A stretch of DNA of 64,000 bases from contig NZ_FOTK01000008.1 in assembly GCF_900114535.1 (NCBI RefSeq), positions 146,849 to 210,848 on the forward strand. Direction: 5' to 3'. The DNA comes from Methylobacterium pseudosasicola (GTDB lineage: Bacteria; Pseudomonadota; Alphaproteobacteria; Rhizobiales; Beijerinckiaceae). The translations under genes were made by a program, and so were the position numbers. Below are positions 1 to 13,123 of this stretch, piece by piece; positions within the stretch are counted from its first letter, which is position 1; every line of letters starts with the position of its first letter. The notes under the pieces were generated by a model, which saw only the letters and a list, made by a program, of their open reading frames with translations, had not been told where the DNA came from and did no database searches.

Positions 1-489
1 TTGCCCGTCAGCGAGGCGACCGCCCGGATCGAAGCTCTGTACAAGCCCTACCACCGGGTGCTGCGCGGGCTGATCCAGCGCACCGCGCGCACCCACGGCC
101 ATTGCGTCTTGATCGATTGCCACTCGATGCCGTCCTCGAGCCTTGGCCGCGACACCGAGGTCAAGGCCGACATGGTCCTGGGCGACCGCTACGGGACGGC
201 CTGCGCGCCGAGCCTGATCGAAGGGTTCGAGGCGTCCCTCCGGGCCCAGGGTTTCCGCGTGGTGCGCAACAAGCCCTATGCCGGCGGCTTCATCACCGAG
301 CATTACGGCGAGCCGAATCTCGGGCGTCACGCCCTGCAGATCGAGGTCAACCGGGCGCTCTACATGGACGAGGCGAGCCTAGCGATGACGGCGGATTTTC
401 CGAGTTTGGTGAAGGCTTTGCGAACGGTCATCGCAACGGTGGCGGCGGATCTCGGCGATCTCACGCCACGCCGGATGGCAGCCGAATAG
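1..489 (+). CDS. N-formylglutamate amidohydrolase, 3' part
   Basis: The frame is open at the first base, so the true start lies outside the window and 162 C-terminal residues are seen. The visible part carries segments typical of the N-formylglutamate amidohydrolase (FGase) family: a central LIDCHSMPS stretch with the likely metal-binding His, then NKPYAGGFITEHYGEP and LQIEVNRALYMDE near the end. Family members hydrolyse N-formyl-L-glutamate, or similar N-formyl or N-acyl amino acids, in the cytoplasm, often as the last step of histidine degradation. No hut genes are visible here, so the substrate cannot be fixed. A terminator-like hairpin lies about 60 bases downstream but is oriented for galU. 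Confidence 0.85.
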   Translation: MPVSEATARIEALYKPYHRVLRGLIQRTARTHGHCVLIDCHSMPSSSLGRDTEVKADMVLGDRYGTACAPSLIEGFEASLRAQGFRVVRNKPYAGGFITEHYGEPNLGRHALQIEVNRALYMDEASLAMTADFPSLVKALRTVIATVAADLGDLTPRRMAAE

Positions 490-550
490 CATTCCCGCAA
501 AGGGTAAGCGCGGCTGACCTGATCTCGGCGTCTGTTTCCGGACCCTGAAA

Positions 551-580
551 AGAAAAAAGGCCACTCCCGAAGGAGCGGCC
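551..580 (-). terminator. Rho-independent terminator of galU
   Basis: Read on the minus strand, a GGCCGCTCC arm, a TTCG loop and a GGAGTGGCC arm (one mismatch) are followed by a T-rich run (TTTTTTCTTTTC). It lies about 160 bases after the galU stop and is the classic intrinsic terminator form. On the plus strand the A-run precedes the stem, so it should not terminate the amidohydrolase gene efficiently. Confidence 0.8.
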
Positions 581-739
581 CGAAGTCTAGGGAGGAAACG
601 CCCAAGAAGGGCTACGGGACCGCGACGCCATCGCGATCTCGCAATGCACAAAATAAAGTGCGCCGCACAAGAAGCAAGGATTAAATCGCTTCCGCCCGCG
701 CACCGGCTGCATGCCTCCGTCGCGCCATGCGCACAGGTT

Positions 740-1609
740 CTAGCTCTGCGCCAGCAGCTTGGCGATCTCGGCCTTGAGCGGACCGGCAAGGTCGGGCCGC
801 TCGAGCGCATAGGCGAGGTTGGCGGTGAGGAAGCCGATCTTCGAGCCGGTATCGTAGGTCCGGCCCTCGTAGCGCATGCCGAAGAAGTCCTGCGTCTCCA
901 TCAGGTCGATCATCGCGTCGGTGAGTTGGATCTCGCCGCCGGCGCCCTTCTTCCCATGCTCCAGGATCCCAAAAATCTCGGGCTGGAGGATGTAGCGGCC
1001 GGAGATGATGAAATTCGACGGGGCGGTCCCCTGCTTGGGCTTCTCGACCATGCCGTTGATCTCAAAGGACTGGCCGTAGGTCTCGCCGACGCTGACGATG
1101 CCGTACTGGTGCGTCTCCTCCGGAGCGACCTCCTCCACCGCGATGATGTTGCCGCCGTGGCGTTCGTAGGTCGCGAGCATCTGCTGCATGCAGCCCCGGC
1201 TCAGCATGTCCGGCAGCAGCACGGCGAACGGCTCGTCGCCGACGATCTCCCGGGCGCACCACACCGCATGCCCGAGGCCGAGGGGGGCCTGCTGGCGGGT
1301 GAAGCTGGTCTGGCCGGCCTTGGGCAGATCACGCTTCAACTCCTCGTAAGCGGCGGTCTTTCCGCGCTCCTGAAGGGTGTGTTCGAGTTCGAATGCGAGA
1401 TCGAAATGGTCCTCGATCACCGCCTTGCCGCGACCCGTGACGAAGATGAAGTGCTCGATGCCGGCCTCACGGGCCTCGTCGACGACGTGCTGCACCACCG
1501 GCCGGTCCACGACCGTGAGCATTTCCTTCGGGACCGCCTTGGTGGCGGGCAGGAATCGCGTGCCCAAGCCCGCGACGGGCAGGACGGCCTTGCGGATCGG
1601 TTTCATCAA
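740..1609 (-). CDS. galU: UTP--glucose-1-phosphate uridylyltransferase
   Basis: A 289-residue protein of the usual GalU length. It makes UDP-glucose from UTP and glucose-1-phosphate in the cytoplasm, feeding exopolysaccharide, LPS and glucan synthesis. The nucleotidyltransferase signature [20 protein letters not shown] is at residues 9-28, followed by [13 protein letters not shown]. The sugar-nucleotide contact segment [13 protein letters not shown] and the late [11 protein letters not shown] segment are also present. Two ATGs stand in tandem (1609 and 1606), and either could start the protein. The gene appears monocistronic, with its own terminator downstream and a 424-base gap to the divergent transglycosylase gene. 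Confidence 0.96.
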   Translation of the reverse strand: MMKPIRKAVLPVAGLGTRFLPATKAVPKEMLTVVDRPVVQHVVDEAREAGIEHFIFVTGRGKAVIEDHFDLAFELEHTLQERGKTAAYEELKRDLPKAGQTSFTRQQAPLGLGHAVWCAREIVGDEPFAVLLPDMLSRGCMQQMLATYERHGGNIIAVEEVAPEETHQYGIVSVGETYGQSFEINGMVEKPKQGTAPSNFIISGRYILQPEIFGILEHGKKGAGGEIQLTDAMIDLMETQDFFGMRYEGRTYDTGSKIGFLTANLAYALERPDLAGPLKAEIAKLLAQS

Positions 1610-2033
1610 GCGGCAACCTCAAAACTGAATGGACCGGCACGGGCAATGGTTCGGGCCGTACGATAGCCTAACACGATGCTTCGCAAGCCCTCTACGTCGT
1701 TAGTATGAGCCAGAGCTCCATAAATATACCGTCTGCGACCACCTAAAGTCGCCATTATCAAATGGAATCCCACGCGGCGCTTGAACGGGCGATGAAGCGC
1801 CGGCGGATAGCCTTGCCCTGACGCGGCCCGATCGGGCAAGGCTCCCGGCAGGCACGATCGGAACGGCTTCGGAGCGGACGGCATGACGGTTCTGATGACC
1901 GGTGGGGCGGAGGCTATCGGTAGCCACTCGGCGCCGGATGCGGGCCGTGACCACGTTGTGGTGTTCGGCGCTGTCGCGGATCAGGCGCTGGCCTGGGAGG
2001 ACAGACGCGGTCCGCGCAATCGGATCTAACGCG
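1610..2033. other. Intergenic region, galU / lytic transglycosylase
   Basis: This 424-base stretch separates two divergent genes. No convincing gene was found. A patch around 1690-1760 is clearly richer in A and T than its surroundings, as expected for a promoter area, but no clean -35/-10 pair was identified. An open frame extends the transglycosylase upstream to 1902, but that extension lacks protein-like character and would bury the signal peptide. Confidence 0.5.
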
Positions 2034-3239
2034 ATGCCGTCCCGCCGCGCGGTGCTCGCAGCCGCATTGTGCCTTTTCCCGGCGGTCGCACGAGCCGCGA
2101 AGCCTTCGACTGCGGACGGTCCCTTTCAGGCTTTCATCGCAGCCCTGCGACCGGATGCGGAGGCCCGCGGCGTCTCGGCGGAAACCTTCGCGGCCGCCTT
2201 CCGCGGTATCACGGCGCCCGATGCCGGAATCCTCGCCCGGACGAAGCAGCAGAACGAGTTCGTGCGCCCGGTCTGGGACTATCTGGTGGGCGCCGTCTCG
2301 GCCGGTCGGATCACCCGGGGACGCGCCCGCGCGGCAGCCCTCGCACCGACGCTGAAGGCCATCGAGGACCGTTATGGGGTCCCGGCCGCCATCGTTCTGG
2401 CCTTCTGGGGCATCGAATCCGATTTCGGTGCGAGCGCCGGCAACCTCTCGACCATTCGGGCGCTCGCGACCCTGGCACTAGCGAAGCACCGGGGCACGCT
2501 GTTTCGCGACGAGCTGCTCGCTGCCCTGACCATTCTCCAGCGCGGCGACATCACGCCCGACCGGATGAGCGGCAGCTGGGCCGGCGCCATGGGCCAGGTC
2601 CAGTTCCTGCCATCCACCTACCTCGCCCACGCGGTCGATTTCGACGGCGACGGCCGCCGGGATATCTGGACGAGCGACGCGGATTCGCTGGCCTCCATCG
2701 CGGCCTATCTCAAGGCTCTCGGTTGGGACCCGGCCTTGTCCTGGGGCTACGCGGTGCGCCTGCCCGAAGGGTTCGACCTCTCGGACTATTCCGGCGACCT
2801 CGCCAGGTTCGAGAGCCGCGGCGTGCGACGGACGGACGGCAAGCCGCTGCCCGAGCGCGGCAAGGCCAGCCTGTTCCTGCCCGGCGGCCTCGGCGCGCCG
2901 GCCTTCCTGATCACCGGCAATTTCGAGGTGATCCGCGGCTACAACACCTCGGATTCCTACGCCCTAGCGGTGGGCCACCTCGCCGACCGTCTCGATGGCG
3001 GCCCCGCCCTGGCGGCCCCCTGGCCGACCGGCCCGCGCCTCGACGGTGCCGGTTTGCGGGCGCTTCAGACCGGGCTCGCGGCGGCGGGTTTCTACGAGGG
3101 CCCGACCGACGGTCGCGCCGGCCCGAAGCTACGGGAAGCGGTGCGGCGCTACCAGATCAGCGCGGGGTTGCAAGCCGATGGCTACGCCACACCGGCGCTT
3201 CTCGCCCATGTCCAAGAGCGGCACGGTCTCGGTCGATAG
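2034..3239 (+). CDS. Lytic murein transglycosylase, MltB family, with peptidoglycan-binding domain
   Basis: A 401-residue exported enzyme that cleaves the MurNAc-GlcNAc bond of peptidoglycan non-hydrolytically, leaving 1,6-anhydro-MurNAc ends. The ATG at 2034 is chosen because it begins a clear signal peptide (MPSRRAVLAAALCLFPAVARA). The catalytic domain follows. It has the glutamate in FWGIESDFGASAGN, the SWAGAMGQVQFLPSTY segment and an aspartate-rich DFDGDGRRDIW stretch, all typical of the SLT_2/MltB fold. The C-terminal 60 residues form a PG_binding_1 domain (LQTGLAAAGFYEGPTDGRAG). There is no lipobox, so it is probably a soluble periplasmic MltB-like enzyme rather than a lipoprotein. Confidence 0.93.
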   Translation: MPSRRAVLAAALCLFPAVARAAKPSTADGPFQAFIAALRPDAEARGVSAETFAAAFRGITAPDAGILARTKQQNEFVRPVWDYLVGAVSAGRITRGRARAAALAPTLKAIEDRYGVPAAIVLAFWGIESDFGASAGNLSTIRALATLALAKHRGTLFRDELLAALTILQRGDITPDRMSGSWAGAMGQVQFLPSTYLAHAVDFDGDGRRDIWTSDADSLASIAAYLKALGWDPALSWGYAVRLPEGFDLSDYSGDLARFESRGVRRTDGKPLPERGKASLFLPGGLGAPAFLITGNFEVIRGYNTSDSYALAVGHLADRLDGGPALAAPWPTGPRLDGAGLRALQTGLAAAGFYEGPTDGRAGPKLREAVRRYQISAGLQADGYATPALLAHVQERHGLGR

Positions 3240-3318
3240 CGCCCGGTTTAGACGTGCGCGTCCATCTCCCCTATACTGTCGGCCAGCGATCGGCATCCGG
3301 TCGCCTTGGGAATACGGG

Positions 3319-4758
3319 ATGCGCATGAGAGTCGCTGTCTGGCGCTGCACGACCCGTCCGGTCCTCCTCGGGCTGGCCGTCCTGCTGGGCCAGGCAGGTC
3401 TGTCTCTGGTCGGCACCGCGCCCGCCCGGGCGCAGTGGGGCGACGGCTACCAGCAGCCCGGGAATGGGGCCTATTCCGAAGCACCGATGCGGCGGCGCCC
3501 GCGCGATGCCTATTACCGCGATGACGGCGCCTATGCGCGCCAACCCCGCTACGCGCCGCCCCAGGAAGCACCGCGCCAGTTCTACTGGCCCTGGGAGGAC
3601 CGTCCCCAGCAGCCGACGGCCCCCCCGCCGGAGCGCACCTACCGGGCGCCGCGGCCCCGCAGCCCCGTCGGAACCGCCGACGCGCAGCGGCCCCCACCCG
3701 CCACCAAGCGGCGGGAACGCCCGGCCCGGGCGCCGATTCCGCCGAAGCCCGCCATCACCAAGACCGCGCCGAACGTGCAGATCGCGGTGTTCGGCGATTC
3801 TCTGGCCGACCACCTCGCCCGCGGCCTCGACGACGTCTTCGAGGACAATGCCGATATCGCCGTGGTCGATCGCGCGAAGGGCGATAGCGGGCTCGTGCGC
3901 AAGGACGTGATCGATTGGCCGAAGAGCGCCGAAGATTACCTCCGCACCAATCCGAAGGTCCGCTACGCACTGATCATGCTCGGCGCCAATGACCGCCAGC
4001 CGATCCGCGAGGGCGACGAAACGGCCGAGCCGCTCACCGATCGCTGGAAGGCCCTGTACCGCGCGCGGGTCGACGCCCTCCTGAAGGTATTCACCGACCA
4101 CAAGGTGCCGCTGGTCTGGGTCGGCCTCCCGCCGATGCAGAGCGAGACGCTGAGCCGGGACCTCGCCGGCATCAACGACATCGTCCGGGACAGCGTGACC
4201 AAGGCCGGCGCGACCTATGTCGACATCTGGCCGGGCTTCGTCGACGATCGCGACCGCTACGCGGCCTCCGGCCCCGATCCCGAGGGTCAGATCGCCAAGC
4301 TCCGCACCGCCGACGGCGTCCACTTCACCAAAGCTGGCGACCGCAAGCTGGCGCACTTCGCCGATGTCGAGCTGAAGCGGCTGATGGGCACGGCAACGCC
4401 GGCGCTAACCGATCAGCCGCCGACCGCAACCATCGCGCCGGCCGGGCCACCCTCGACGACGGGACCGAGCCTCGACGGTTCGGGGCAGCCCACCGACACC
4501 GCGACCATCGACCGCCAAATCACCGCGATGCTGCCGAGCCTGCCGGAACCGCCGGGCGTCCCGGCCCTGCCGGTGAAGCCCGCCGCCGGACCGGTTGTGC
4601 CGCTCGGCCGTGTCGAGGTTTCCCCCGGTGGAGCGCTGCTCACCGGCCGGCCGCGCGACGGCGACAATCTCGGCACCGTCGAGCGGACCCTGGTCCGCGG
4701 TGCCGCACCGCTGCCGCAGCCCGGCCGCGCCGACGATTTCCGCTGGCCGCCCGGCTGA
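3319..4758 (+). CDS. Periplasmic SGNH/GDSL hydrolase, DUF459 family
   Basis: A 479-residue protein with an N-terminal signal sequence ending near APARAQ (residue 39). A low-complexity Pro/Arg-rich linker of about 110 residues precedes the SGNH domain. Catalytic blocks are visible: GDS with Ser161 in AVFGDSLADH, the LGANDRQP block, and the C-terminal Asp/His pair in TADGVHFTKAG. DUF459 proteins are widespread in Rhizobiales and are presumed periplasmic esterases or acyltransferases of unknown substrate. A second ATG two codons later is an alternative start. The C-terminal 120 residues are again Pro-rich and probably disordered. The gene follows the transglycosylase by 79 bases, so a shared envelope role is possible but unproven. 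Confidence 0.85.
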   Translation: MRMRVAVWRCTTRPVLLGLAVLLGQAGLSLVGTAPARAQWGDGYQQPGNGAYSEAPMRRRPRDAYYRDDGAYARQPRYAPPQEAPRQFYWPWEDRPQQPTAPPPERTYRAPRPRSPVGTADAQRPPPATKRRERPARAPIPPKPAITKTAPNVQIAVFGDSLADHLARGLDDVFEDNADIAVVDRAKGDSGLVRKDVIDWPKSAEDYLRTNPKVRYALIMLGANDRQPIREGDETAEPLTDRWKALYRARVDALLKVFTDHKVPLVWVGLPPMQSETLSRDLAGINDIVRDSVTKAGATYVDIWPGFVDDRDRYAASGPDPEGQIAKLRTADGVHFTKAGDRKLAHFADVELKRLMGTATPALTDQPPTATIAPAGPPSTTGPSLDGSGQPTDTATIDRQITAMLPSLPEPPGVPALPVKPAAGPVVPLGRVEVSPGGALLTGRPRDGDNLGTVERTLVRGAAPLPQPGRADDFRWPPG

Positions 4759-4811
4759 AGCGCGGGCCCGGCGCGGGCTTCGTGATCCCGCGCCGATGAT
4801 CTCGTAAGAAA

Positions 4812-6245
4812 CTACCGGGGTAGGACGCTCGCGCCCATCAGGGTCTCGTCGATGGCGCGGGCGGCCTGACGGCCCTCGCGGATCGCCCAGACCACCAGGG
4901 ACTGGCCCCGGCGCATGTCGCCCGCGCTCCAGATCTTCTCGTCCGAGGTGCGGTAATCCTCCTCGTTCGCCTCGACGTTGCCGCGCTTGCTGACGCTGAT
5001 GCCGGATTGCTCGAGGAGGCCCTTCTGGACCGAGCCGGCAAAGCCGATCGCCATGAAGACGAGATCGGCCGGAAGGATGAACTCGCTCCCGGGGATCGGC
5101 TGACGCTTGGCGTCGACCCGGGCGCAGACCACGCCGGTCAGCCGGCCCTTCTTGTTGCCTTCGAGCCGGAGCGTCGCCGCCTGGAACTCGCGCTCGGCGC
5201 CCTCGGCCTGGCTGGAGGAGGTGCGCATCTTGGTCGGCCAGTACGGCCACACCGTCAGCTTGTCCTCGCGCTCGGGCGGACGCGGGCGGATATCGAGCTG
5301 GGTCACCGACAGGGCGCCCTGGCGGAAGGCGGTGCCCACGCAATCCGAGGCGGTGTCGCCGCCGCCGATTACCACGACGTTCTTGCCTGAGGCCAGGATC
5401 GGTGCCTCGCCGTTGCCGCGCATCGGCTCGGCCGCCACGCGCCGGTTCGACTGGATCAGGTAGGGCATCGCGTAGTGGACGCCCTCGAGCTCCTGCCCCG
5501 GGAGCTGCGGGTTCCGCGGATCCTCGGCGCCGCCGCAGAACATCACCGCGTCGAACTCGGCCTTCAGCTCCTCAACCGGCTTCGTCACGCCGATATTCTG
5601 GTTGTAGTGGAACACCACGCCCTCGGCCTCCATCTGCCGCACGCGGCGGTCGATGTGGCGCTTCTCCATCTTGAAGTCGGGAATGCCGTAGCGGAGCAGG
5701 CCGCCGGCCTTGGGCTCACGCTCGAACACGTGCACGTCATGGCCCACCCGGGCGAGCTGCTGGGCCGCCGCGAGACCGGCCGGCCCAGAGCCGACGATCG
5801 CCACGCGCTTGCCGGTCCGCACGGACGCCGCCTCGGGCTTGATCCAGCCCATGTTCCAGGCGCGATCGGCGATGGCCTGCTCGATCGTCTTGATGGCGAC
5901 CGGCTGGTTCTCGAGGTTGAGCGTGCACGCCTCCTCGCAGGGCGCCGGGCAGACGCGACCGGTGAACTCGGGAAAGTTGTTGGTCGAATGGAGGTTGCGC
6001 GAGGCCTCCTCCCAATCCGACTGGAACACGAGGTCGTTCCAGTCCGGGATCTGGTTGTGGACCGGGCAGCCGGTTGGCCCGTGGCAGAACGGGATGCCGC
6101 AATCCATGCAGCGCGCCGCCTGTTTGGTCAGGTCGTGCTCGTCGAGCGGCAGGGTGAACTCGCGGAAGTGCCGCACGCGATCGGCCGCGAGCTGGTACTT
6201 CTGCTCCTGCCGGTCGAACTCGAGGAAACCCGTGATCTTGCCCAT
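4812..6245 (-). CDS. gltD: Glutamate synthase (NADPH) small subunit
   Basis: A 477-residue beta subunit of glutamate synthase, which takes electrons from NADPH through FAD and passes them to GltB for reductive synthesis of glutamate from glutamine and 2-oxoglutarate. Two cysteine clusters for the [4Fe-4S] centres are near the N terminus (CMDCGIPFCHGPTGCP and CPAPCEEAC). The FAD site is VAIVGSGPAGLAAAQQ, and a second Rossmann motif VVVIGGGDTASDCVGT binds NADPH. The C-terminal FAD segment IWSAGDMRRGQSLVVWAI is present. The length is normal. It lies downstream of gltB on the same strand, but the vapBC pair intervenes. Confidence 0.97.
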   Translation of the reverse strand: MGKITGFLEFDRQEQKYQLAADRVRHFREFTLPLDEHDLTKQAARCMDCGIPFCHGPTGCPVHNQIPDWNDLVFQSDWEEASRNLHSTNNFPEFTGRVCPAPCEEACTLNLENQPVAIKTIEQAIADRAWNMGWIKPEAASVRTGKRVAIVGSGPAGLAAAQQLARVGHDVHVFEREPKAGGLLRYGIPDFKMEKRHIDRRVRQMEAEGVVFHYNQNIGVTKPVEELKAEFDAVMFCGGAEDPRNPQLPGQELEGVHYAMPYLIQSNRRVAAEPMRGNGEAPILASGKNVVVIGGGDTASDCVGTAFRQGALSVTQLDIRPRPPEREDKLTVWPYWPTKMRTSSSQAEGAEREFQAATLRLEGNKKGRLTGVVCARVDAKRQPIPGSEFILPADLVFMAIGFAGSVQKGLLEQSGISVSKRGNVEANEEDYRTSDEKIWSAGDMRRGQSLVVWAIREGRQAARAIDETLMGASVLPR

Positions 6246-6313
6246 CGGTCAGTCCAATCGCGCCGCTATGTCTTCCATCGGGTCGCCTCGCTCCGCAGTG
6301 GAGAGGGGATCGA

Positions 6314-6715
6314 TCACGGGCGAACCCAGTTCTCGATCGCCAAACCGCTGATCCGCGCGAATTCCCGCGTGTTGTCCGTCACCAGTACGCTCCCATCGGC
6401 GAGAGCCTGAGTTGCGATGAGCAGGTCGTTGGCCCCGATCGGTGTCCCGGCCCGCTCAAGCCCGAGACGTAGGTTCGCGTAGATCGCGTCGTACGGGACT
6501 CGCCAGGGTTCGATCGAGACGGCGCCGAGCACCGCTTCGACCTGTCGTGTCAGCCGATCCGACCCTTTTCGCAGAGCGCCATACCGCAATTCAGCGGCGA
6601 CGACGACGCTTGTGTAGATTTCCGTCTCCCCGACCCGTTGGACCAGCTCCGCCACCGGGCCTCGCGGCGACCGGACCAGCGCCGAGAGGATGTTGGTGTC
6701 GAGCAGGTAGCGCAT
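6314..6715 (-). CDS. vapC: PIN-domain ribonuclease toxin, VapC family
   Basis: A 133-residue PIN-domain protein. VapC toxins are Mg-dependent endoribonucleases that cut tRNA or rRNA when freed from VapB. The acidic active-site residues are all visible: Asp6 in LLDTNILSAL, Glu42 in VVAAELRYG, Asp97 in GANDLLIA and Asp114 in LVTDNTREF. The conserved Asn8 and Thr7 are kept, so the toxin looks intact. Its ATG directly abuts the vapB stop (TGAATG), which implies translational coupling. It lies 68 bases before gltD, so the pair sits between the two glutamate synthase genes on the same strand. Confidence 0.9.
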   Translation of the reverse strand: MRYLLDTNILSALVRSPRGPVAELVQRVGETEIYTSVVVAAELRYGALRKGSDRLTRQVEAVLGAVSIEPWRVPYDAIYANLRLGLERAGTPIGANDLLIATQALADGSVLVTDNTREFARISGLAIENWVRP

Positions 6716-6952
6716 TCACAGGTGAACGTCGTCGGGCGGCGCGTCCGCGATCTCCGGCCAAGCCTCGTCGAGGTCGTCCAAACTGTCGAGGACGCGCAAC
6801 AGCGAGGGACGTCCGACCGGCTCGACCACCAGCCTCGCCCCGTCCCGGCGCAGCAGCACGTCATCGCCGCCCAGCATGAAGCTGGGCGGGATGTCGAGCC
6901 GCTGCCCGTCCGGGGTCCGGACCAGGCGGATGCGTGCCACCGGTTCGCCCAT
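6716..6952 (-). CDS. vapB: Antitoxin, AbrB/VapB type
   Basis: A 78-residue protein directly upstream of vapC. The first half resembles an AbrB/MazE swapped-hairpin DNA-binding domain (RLVRTPDGQRLDIPPSF, DDVLLRRDGARLVVEP). The acidic C-terminal half (DSLDDLDEAWPEIADAPPDD) fits a toxin-wrapping tail. VapB proteins neutralise VapC and with it repress their own operon. The start lies only 13 bases after the gltB stop, so there is little room for an independent promoter outside the gltB coding region. Its function is inferred mainly from its position before a clear VapC. Confidence 0.82.
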   Translation of the reverse strand: MGEPVARIRLVRTPDGQRLDIPPSFMLGGDDVLLRRDGARLVVEPVGRPSLLRVLDSLDDLDEAWPEIADAPPDDVHL

Positions 6953-6965
6953 CTTGCCCCCGCCG

Positions 6966-11681
<4,716 letters not shown>

Positions 11682-12242
11682 GCTTCGTCTCGTCCTTCCC
11701 TCGATCCCGTCCGCTGCCGATCAACCCGCGAGCATGTTTCATGCCTGCGAGCCGTCGCCGCCCGGCGCCCCGACCCGATGCCGCAGGCGGTCCGGCCGGT
11801 CCCCGGGAGGGCACGTCCGTCGACCTTCGTTCATCGAGAACCCGGACCGCTCCGGAGAGCGGCGCGCTGGCGCGCTCGAGACCGTCTGCCGGATTTCTCG
11901 CTTGCGCGCGAGACGGAGACGGTCGGCATGCACGGCCGATGGGACAGTTCTACTGTCCTAAGTCGCGAAATTGGCAGATTGAAACCGTTTCAGCAAGGGA
12001 TCGCGCGAGGACGCGGGCGCGGCATCGGCGACTTGGCTTAAACTGCCGTTCACCAGTCTCTTCCGCAATCTCGCCCGAATCACCCAGTCTACGGGATCTT
12101 GCCGAGCACAAGCGGCATGCGGGGCAACGACCTCGCCGGCATGGTCGAGGTCTGGGCAAACCGGCCCGGACCATGCCGGAACCGGTTACTCTGCCGGGTC
12201 TTCAAGACAGGCGGGTCTCCAAGACGGGAACGCACCAGAGTG
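11682..12242. other. Intergenic region upstream of gltB
   Basis: These 561 bases separate the divergent gltB and a secreted-protein gene. No coding frame here looks protein-like. The notable feature is a perfect 17-base dyad at 11942-11958, listed separately. The stretch 11950-12060 is somewhat richer in A and T than its surroundings and probably contains promoters. No canonical sigma-54 site was found. Confidence 0.5.
11942..11958. promoter_or_regulatory. Palindromic candidate operator before gltB
   Basis: GGACAGT-TCT-ACTGTCC is a perfect inverted repeat with 7-base arms and a 3-base spacer. It lies about 260 bases upstream of the gltB start and 285 bases before the divergent secreted-protein gene. 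The form suits a dimeric regulator. Which regulator binds, and which gene it controls, cannot be told from sequence. Confidence 0.4.
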
Positions 12243-13121
12243 ATGATCGAGAACAGACTGGCTGGCCGGGCACGGCGCGCGACGACGCGTGCGCTCTGTG
12301 CCGTGCTGCTGTCCGGCGGAGCGGTGCTGGGCCTCTGCCGCGGGGCCAGCGCGCAATTTGCCCTTGAGGACGACATTCTGCCGCCGCGGGTCGTCGCGTG
12401 GCGCTTGGCCGATCGCGGCTTCAGCGGCTTGAGCCGCCCGCGCTTCGACGGACGCGTCTACGTGGTGGATGCCGTCAGCCCGACTGGTGTCCCGGTCCGC
12501 CTCTTCGTCGATCCCGCCGCGGGCGCGATCGTCGGGCGTCAGCGGATCAGCCCGCCGGAGACCTATGCCCGGCTCGAGCGGCCCGGTCCCGGCTTCGGCT
12601 GGACCGAGGAGGAGGCCGCACCGCGCCGGATCCTGCGGCCGGCGACGCCTGACGACGTGCCGGGCCCGGCCGTACGTCCGCAACGCCGTCCGGTTCCCGA
12701 GGCCCTGCGCCCAGACACCAACCCCGATGGCCTCAATCCCGATAGCCGTCCCCGCCCCGAAGCGCCGCGGAAGATCGCGCACGCGGCCCAGCCCGGCCGC
12801 CAGCCCGAGCTGAAACCCGCGCTTCGCACGGTGCCCGAGGCCCCTGCCCCGAAGGTCGCCCCCGCCGAGGCCGCCAAGGCGGATCCCGCTGCCGAGTCGA
12901 AGCCGGACACCAAGTCGGCCGCCATCGACAAGGCGCCCGCCGCCAGCCCTGCGCCCGCGAATCCCGCTCCGGCCAAGCCCGCGATGGGCGGCGTCGCCGA
13001 GGCCGCCAAGCCTGCGGCTCAGGATTGGAAGGATCCTCCGGCGGACAAGAAGCCGGTACGAATCATCGGCGGTGCGACCATCGTCCCCGGCCCCTCCGAG
13101 AAGGAGCCGGCGGCGCAGTAA
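12243..13121 (+). CDS. Secreted Pro/Ala-rich protein of unknown function
   Basis: A 292-residue protein. The ATG at 12243 starts a signal peptide-like stretch (basic N terminus, then LCAVLLSGGAVLGLC) ending near GASAQF at residue 38. Residues 45-110 form a compact, possibly PepSY-like unit (VVAWRLADRGFSGLSRPRF, then YVVDAVSPTGVPVRLFVDP). The rest is a long Pro/Ala/Lys-rich tail that is probably disordered and could span the periplasm or contact the cell wall. No enzyme motif was recognised. An in-frame GTG one codon earlier is an alternative start. It is convergent with fdhD, with only two bases between the stops. Confidence 0.75.
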   Translation: MIENRLAGRARRATTRALCAVLLSGGAVLGLCRGASAQFALEDDILPPRVVAWRLADRGFSGLSRPRFDGRVYVVDAVSPTGVPVRLFVDPAAGAIVGRQRISPPETYARLERPGPGFGWTEEEAAPRRILRPATPDDVPGPAVRPQRRPVPEALRPDTNPDGLNPDSRPRPEAPRKIAHAAQPGRQPELKPALRTVPEAPAPKVAPAEAAKADPAAESKPDTKSAAIDKAPAASPAPANPAPAKPAMGGVAEAAKPAAQDWKDPPADKKPVRIIGGATIVPGPSEKEPAAQ

Positions 13122-13123
13122 CG

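Noticed and set aside
644..1666. 340-codon open frame opposite galU
   Set aside because: It covers galU and its terminator on the other strand, has no motifs and has low-complexity composition.
1902..2033. Upstream extension of the lytic transglycosylase
   Set aside because: The extended N terminus is Arg-rich and would place the signal peptide internally; the ATG at 2034 is a far better start.
4745..4790. Possible terminator between the DUF459 gene and gltD
   Set aside because: GAAGC...GCTTC arms flank GC-rich text, but the stem breaks after five pairs and there is no T-run.
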